A stretch of DNA of 12,133 nucleotides from positions 1 through 12,133 of the forward strand of contig QAMX01000143.1 of assembly GCA_003149835.1 (NCBI GenBank), written 5' to 3'. The position numbers and the translations under genes were made by a program. The notes beneath the pieces are model-generated. The model was not told the origin of the DNA, made no database searches, and worked only from the letters and a program-made list of their open reading frames with translations. Source of the DNA: Clostridiales bacterium (lineage in GTDB: Bacteria; Bacillota; Clostridia; Oscillospirales; QAMX01). Positions within the stretch are counted from its first letter, which is position 1, and each line of letters starts with the position of its first letter. Positions 9,165 to 12,133 of the stretch are shown here, piece after piece.

Positions 9165-10058
9165 TTACAGCGCGGCCCGTTCTCCCCTTTTCTTCTCTTT
9201 CAATTCCCGAAGCGCCGCCGCCGCCGCCTCGACCGTGTAGACAGGCGGCATATCGACCGGGATGGCGCCCTGCCGCGCCAGGCGCCGCATGACGTTGGCG
9301 GCGAACGGCACATCCAGCCCGGCGGCAATCAGCTCGTCGGCGCGGGAAAAAACCTCGCCCGGCGCGCCGTCCATAATAATCCCGCCCTTTTGCAGGACGA
9401 TGATGCGGTCGGCGATTCTGGCTACGTCGTCCATGCTGTGCGAAACGATGACGACGGAGCGGTTGCCGCTTTCCTTATAAGAGCGGATATAACCGAGGAT
9501 TTCGTCGCGGCCGCGCGGGTCCAGTCCCGCGGTCGGTTCGTCCAGAATCAAAAGCTCCGGCTCCATGGCGACGACGCCGGCGATGGCGACGCGGCGCTTC
9601 TGGCCGCCCGAAAGCTCAAACGGCGACTTTTTCAGCATTTCTTTGGAAATGCCGATGGTCTCCGCCGCCGTCTCGACACGGCGGTCCACCTCTTCCTTAT
9701 CCAGCCCCATGTTCGTGGGGCCGAAGGCGATATCCTTCTCGACCGTCTCCTCAAAGAGCTGGTATTCGGGAAATTGGAACACCAGCCCGACTTTAAAACG
9801 AATGCCCCGCAGTTTTTTCTTGTCGTCGGCGATATCCTCGCCTCGGATCAGAACACGGCCCGACGTCGGCGCCAGCAGGCCGTTGAAATGCTGAATCAGC
9901 GTCGATTTGCCCGACCCCGTATGTCCGATCAGCCCGATAAAGCATCCGTCGTCAATCGTCAGATCAATGCCGTCGAGGGCGCGGAATTCAAAGGGCGTCT
10001 TGGGGCTATATATATGCGTCAGCTTTTCGCAGCGCAGCAGTTCTGCCATTTTGGTCAA
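9165..10058 (-). CDS. ecfA2: Energy-coupling factor transporter ATPase EcfA2
   Basis: This is one of the two ABC ATPases of the ECF module. Visible motifs are Walker A GHTGSGKST (45-53), Q-loop FQFPEYQLFEETV (Gln95), signature LSGGQ (149-153), Walker B LLILDE (169-174) and switch His207. The FPEYQLF Q-loop and the THIYSPKTPFEFRALDGI start mark EcfA2 rather than EcfA1, which has FQNPDNQ. The C-terminal ~60 residues are the family's extra domain; the very end is a charged, basic tail (LKEKKRGERAAL). Start choice: TTG at 10058 has GGGAAGG four bases upstream, while ATG at 10049 would place the same site 13 bases away. Either gives a normal N-terminus. A perfect hairpin sits just before the ribosome binding site. 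It is 74 bp downstream of ecfA1. Confidence 0.95.
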   Translation of the reverse strand: MTKMAELLRCEKLTHIYSPKTPFEFRALDGIDLTIDDGCFIGLIGHTGSGKSTLIQHFNGLLAPTSGRVLIRGEDIADDKKKLRGIRFKVGLVFQFPEYQLFEETVEKDIAFGPTNMGLDKEEVDRRVETAAETIGISKEMLKKSPFELSGGQKRRVAIAGVVAMEPELLILDEPTAGLDPRGRDEILGYIRSYKESGNRSVVIVSHSMDDVARIADRIIVLQKGGIIMDGAPGEVFSRADELIAAGLDVPFAANVMRRLARQGAIPVDMPPVYTVEAAAAALRELKEKKRGERAAL

Positions 10059-10076
10059 TCAGCCTTCCCTGTTCTC

Positions 10077-10099
10077 CCGCGCGCCAACAAGGCGCGCGG
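10077..10099 (-). promoter_or_regulatory. Perfect GC-only hairpin between ecfA1 and ecfA2
   Basis: CCGCGCGCC and GGCGCGCGG form a 9-bp stem of G-C pairs only around the 5-base loop AACAA (TTGTT in the mRNA). It ends about 18 bases before the ecfA2 start, immediately upstream of GGGAAGG. The transcribed strand continues GGAGAACAGG with no U-tract, so it is not an intrinsic terminator. An mRNA processing or stability element that tunes EcfA1:EcfA2 ratios is plausible (inference). Confidence 0.5.
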
Positions 10100-10132
10100 C
10101 TTAACCTACTACGTTATCAAACTCCGTGCGGC

Positions 10133-11011
10133 TCACTTTTGCAGCCATTGTGCAATCCGGTCCGCACAGCTCTTTTCGTCAAACGCGTCCAGCGGCAGCG
10201 CCGCGTCTTCCCCGCCGAGCAGATAGAGCAGCTCCACCGCCGGCGGCACATCAAGGCCGACGGCGCGCAGCGCGCCGACCTGCGTCAGCGTTTCCGAAGG
10301 CGTACCGTCGAGATAAACCTCCCCGTCGTTGAGGACGATGACCCTGTCCGCCCGCGCCGCCTCGTTCATGTGGTGCGTAATCAGCACGACCGTCAGATTG
10401 TATTCGCGTTGGAGCGCCAGAACCGTATCGAGCACTTCCTTGCGCCCGTGCGGGTCGAGCATGGCCGTCGGCTCGTCGAGGACGATACAGTCCGGCCGCA
10501 TCGCGAGCACGCCGGCGATGGCGACGCGCTGCTTCTGTCCGCCGGACAGAAGGTGCGGCGCATGGTGCGCAAACGCGGTCATGCCGACCGCTTCCAAGGC
10601 GTTGTTGACGCGGTCGACAATCTCGTCGTGCGGCAAGCCGAGGTTTTCCGGCGCAAACGCCACGTCCTCGTCGACAACCGAGGCGATAATCTGGTTGTCA
10701 GGGTTCTGAAAGACCATGCCCGCCGTCTTGCGAATTTCAAAAAGCAGCGCCTCGTCCGCGGTGTCCATGCCCTTCACATAGCATTTTCCGCCGGTCGGCA
10801 GCAGAATGGCGTTGAAGTGTTTGGCCAGCGTCGATTTGCCCGAGCCGTTATGACCGATGATCGCGGTAATCTTGCCGCGCTCGATCTCGACCGTCAAGCG
10901 GTTCAGGGCGGTGTGCTGTACGGCCTCGTCGCCATTGGTATAGGTATATGTCAAATCCAACGTCTGAATCATCGCGTCTGTCACAGCTTGTCCCATGCCT
11001 CTCCGGTTCAT
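10133..11011 (-). CDS. ecfA1: Energy-coupling factor transporter ATPase EcfA1
   Basis: This is the partner ABC ATPase of EcfA2. Motifs are Walker A GHNGSGKST (53-61), Q-loop VFQNPDNQIIASVVDEDVAF (Gln102), signature LSGGQKQR (155-162), Walker B CIVLDE (175-180) followed by PTAMLDP, and switch His213. FQNPDNQ with DEDVAFAPENLG is diagnostic for EcfA1. The first ATG (11011) lies directly against AAAAGGA. ATG at 10996 has GGAG at four bases and would remove MNRRG; ATG at 10972 (MIQTLDLTY) matches the domain start but lacks a site. The true start is therefore uncertain by up to 13 residues. It begins six bases after the stop of the methyltransferase gene, indicating co-transcription. No S component is encoded nearby, so this is a group II (shared) module. 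Confidence 0.95.
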   Translation of the reverse strand: MNRRGMGQAVTDAMIQTLDLTYTYTNGDEAVQHTALNRLTVEIERGKITAIIGHNGSGKSTLAKHFNAILLPTGGKCYVKGMDTADEALLFEIRKTAGMVFQNPDNQIIASVVDEDVAFAPENLGLPHDEIVDRVNNALEAVGMTAFAHHAPHLLSGGQKQRVAIAGVLAMRPDCIVLDEPTAMLDPHGRKEVLDTVLALQREYNLTVVLITHHMNEAARADRVIVLNDGEVYLDGTPSETLTQVGALRAVGLDVPPAVELLYLLGGEDAALPLDAFDEKSCADRIAQWLQK

Positions 11012-11017
11012 TCCTTT

Positions 11018-11893
11018 TCATCGGCCTGCTTCATCGGCCTGCCAGCGCGCGGACGCGCCGCACGGCAGCGTCAGCCCGCTCGCCTCGACGGACAATCCCA
11101 GCTCGCCGCATTCCGTCGAGCCGCCCCACGCGCGCTCCACCGTATCGCGCAGCATGTAGCCGACGGCCTCCGAGGACAGACCTGACGAATACGAATTCAC
11201 GAGCAGAAACAGCGGCCGGTCGGAAAGCAGCCCGCACACGCTGCGGATCAGCGCGTCGATTTCCGCCTCGATCTTCCACGTCTCGCCGTTCGGGCCGCGC
11301 CCGAAGGAGGGCGGATCCATAATCACCGCGTCGTAGCGGTTGCCGCGGCGCTTTTCGCGCTCGACAAACTTGATACAGTCGTCGATGATCCAGCGGATCG
11401 GCCGGCCGGCCAGACCGGAGGTCTCCGCGTTTTCCCGCCCCCACTGCACCATGCCGCGCGCTGCGTCCACATGGCAGAGCGCCGCCCCCGCGGCGGCGGC
11501 GGACAGCGTCGCCGCTCCGGTATAGCCGAAAAGATTCAGCACCTTGACCGGCCGGCCGGCGCGGCGGATCAAACCGGACGCCCAGTCCCAGTTCGCCGCT
11601 TGCTCCGGAAAAATCCCGGTGTGCTTAAAGTTCATGGGTTTGATATGAAACGTCAGCGAGCGATAGCGGATCGACCAGCGCTCGGGAATCGAAAATTTTT
11701 CCCAGTGGCCGCCGCCTGACGACGAGCGCAGATAGCGCGCGTCCGGCCGCTCCCAGCGGGGATCCTCCGACGAGCGGCGCCAGACCGCCTGCGGATCGGG
11801 CCGGACAAGAAAATATTCGCCCCAGCGCTCCAGCCGCTCGCCGCCGCCGCAGTCAATCAGCGCGTAATCGCGCCACCCGTCGCTCACCCACAT
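11018..11893 (-). CDS. Class I SAM-dependent methyltransferase, RlmI/RlmK-like (COG1092 type) without PUA domain
   Basis: A Rossmann-fold methyltransferase. Motif I is VLNLFGYTGAAT (118-129). The acidic residue after strand 2 is in CHVDAARGMVQWGREN (Asp143), Asp171-Asp172 lie in IIDDCIKFV, and motif IV is DPPSFGRG (193-200). The N-terminal ~100 residues form the small beta-rich domain seen in this family (DYALIDCGGGERLERWG, FKHTGIFPEQ). E. coli RlmI (23S rRNA m5C1962) is ~390 residues with a PUA domain. This 291-residue protein lacks it, as do related Gram-positive short forms, so rRNA is a likely but unproven substrate. Start: ATG at 11893 is adjacent to GGAG. GTG at 11887 has the same GGAG at six bases and is a serious alternative. 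It is first gene of the array, preceded by a good promoter. Confidence 0.88.
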   Translation of the reverse strand: MWVSDGWRDYALIDCGGGERLERWGEYFLVRPDPQAVWRRSSEDPRWERPDARYLRSSSGGGHWEKFSIPERWSIRYRSLTFHIKPMNFKHTGIFPEQAANWDWASGLIRRAGRPVKVLNLFGYTGAATLSAAAAGAALCHVDAARGMVQWGRENAETSGLAGRPIRWIIDDCIKFVEREKRRGNRYDAVIMDPPSFGRGPNGETWKIEAEIDALIRSVCGLLSDRPLFLLVNSYSSGLSSEAVGYMLRDTVERAWGGSTECGELGLSVEASGLTLPCGASARWQADEAGR

Positions 11894-11997
11894 CTCCGCC
11901 GTGATCCCCCGCTCATTTTATTCATCCGCTTCAAAGCCGCGCAGAAACTCGTTTCCCTGCTTAAAGTAAAGAAAAGATACGTTTCCATTATTTATAT

Positions 11998-12026
11998 ATT
12001 TTACCACCGACGTCTGTTGCCGTCAA
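11998..12026 (-). promoter_or_regulatory. Sigma-A-type promoter of the minus-strand array
   Basis: On the minus strand, TTGACG (12021-12026) is separated by exactly 17 bp from TAAAAT (11998-12003). These are 5/6 matches to TTGACA and TATAAT at the preferred spacing, in a locally AT-rich patch. Transcription should start near 11991, giving a leader of about 100 bases before the methyltransferase. I saw no riboswitch or T-box consensus in that leader. It fits as the main promoter for the gene array. Confidence 0.7.
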
Positions 12027-12046
12027 GGGCTAATTGATGAACATTC

Positions 12047-12091
12047 GTAAAACGGCGTCCGGCGCCCGCTCCCCTGTGCCGTCCGCCGTTT
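12047..12091 (-). terminator. Possible intrinsic terminator of the preceding minus-strand unit
   Basis: On the minus strand AAACGGCG pairs with CGCCGTTT, an 8-bp outer stem. It continues through a tandem G-A mismatch into CGGC/GCCG around a 14-base loop. The stem is followed by only four Ts (TTTTACG), so termination would be weak. Its place about 20 bases upstream of the -35 box fits the end of an upstream gene lying outside the window. The rest of 12027-12133 shows no gene, apart from AT-rich sequence at the very edge. Confidence 0.4.
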
Positions 12092-12133
12092 CCAAGCATC
12101 CGCGTTCCTATTTTTTGTTTCTTTTTGAAAATA

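Noticed and set aside
10139..11185. 348-codon plus-strand frame opposite ecfA1
   Set aside because: It mirrors the codon bias of ecfA1 and the methyltransferase end, which have unmistakable motifs on the minus strand.
11894..11997. Vitamin riboswitch in the leader of the ECF-containing unit
   Set aside because: The ~100-base leader shows no TPP, FMN, cobalamin or preQ1 consensus and no extended paired structure by eye.

Overview
The window reads as chromosomal DNA from a moderately GC-rich, Gram-positive, Clostridia-like bacterium (Bacillota; an Oscillospiraceae-type gut lineage is my best guess). The pointers are an ECF transporter module directly before truA, a Clp ATPase with a ClpE-type zinc finger, S-layer homology repeats, a DUF5711-like protein next to CvpA, and strong GGAGG-type ribosome binding sites. 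The taxonomic call is inference from gene content, not from a marker search.

Layout. The left edge holds the 3' part of a plus-strand tRNA-Cys(GCA) followed by a convincing intrinsic terminator. About 230 bp with no supportable gene follows, then a long imperfect inverted repeat (348-410). Everything from 431 to 11893 is one co-directional minus-strand array of ten genes with short gaps. In transcription order (right to left) these are: an RlmI/RlmK-type SAM methyltransferase, ecfA1, ecfA2, ecfT, truA, a DUF5711-like membrane-anchored beta-propeller protein, a CvpA-family membrane protein, pgsA, a zinc-finger Clp/Hsp100 ATPase, a degenerate polysaccharide-deacetylase-like protein with SLH repeats, and an unrecognised four-helix membrane protein. 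A good sigma-A-type promoter (TTGACG, 17 bp, TAAAAT) lies about 100 bp upstream of the first gene. A GC-rich hairpin with a short U-tract lies just beyond it and may end the previous unit.

How the genes fit together. EcfA1, EcfA2 and EcfT form the energising module of a group II energy-coupling factor vitamin/metal transporter. No substrate-binding S component is present here, so the module probably serves S components encoded elsewhere. TruA and the methyltransferase are RNA-modification genes (the methyltransferase substrate is inferred). PgsA makes phosphatidylglycerophosphate for anionic phospholipids. CvpA, DUF5711, the SLH protein and the four-helix protein point to the envelope, and the Clp ATPase to protein quality control. 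This is a housekeeping neighbourhood: I see no mobile element, CRISPR array or defence system, and no clear new multi-gene system. The most unusual items are the SLH protein, which has lost its metal-binding residues and has no visible signal peptide, the long hairpin at the 3' end of the array, and two intercistronic hairpins (before ecfA2 and before the clp gene).
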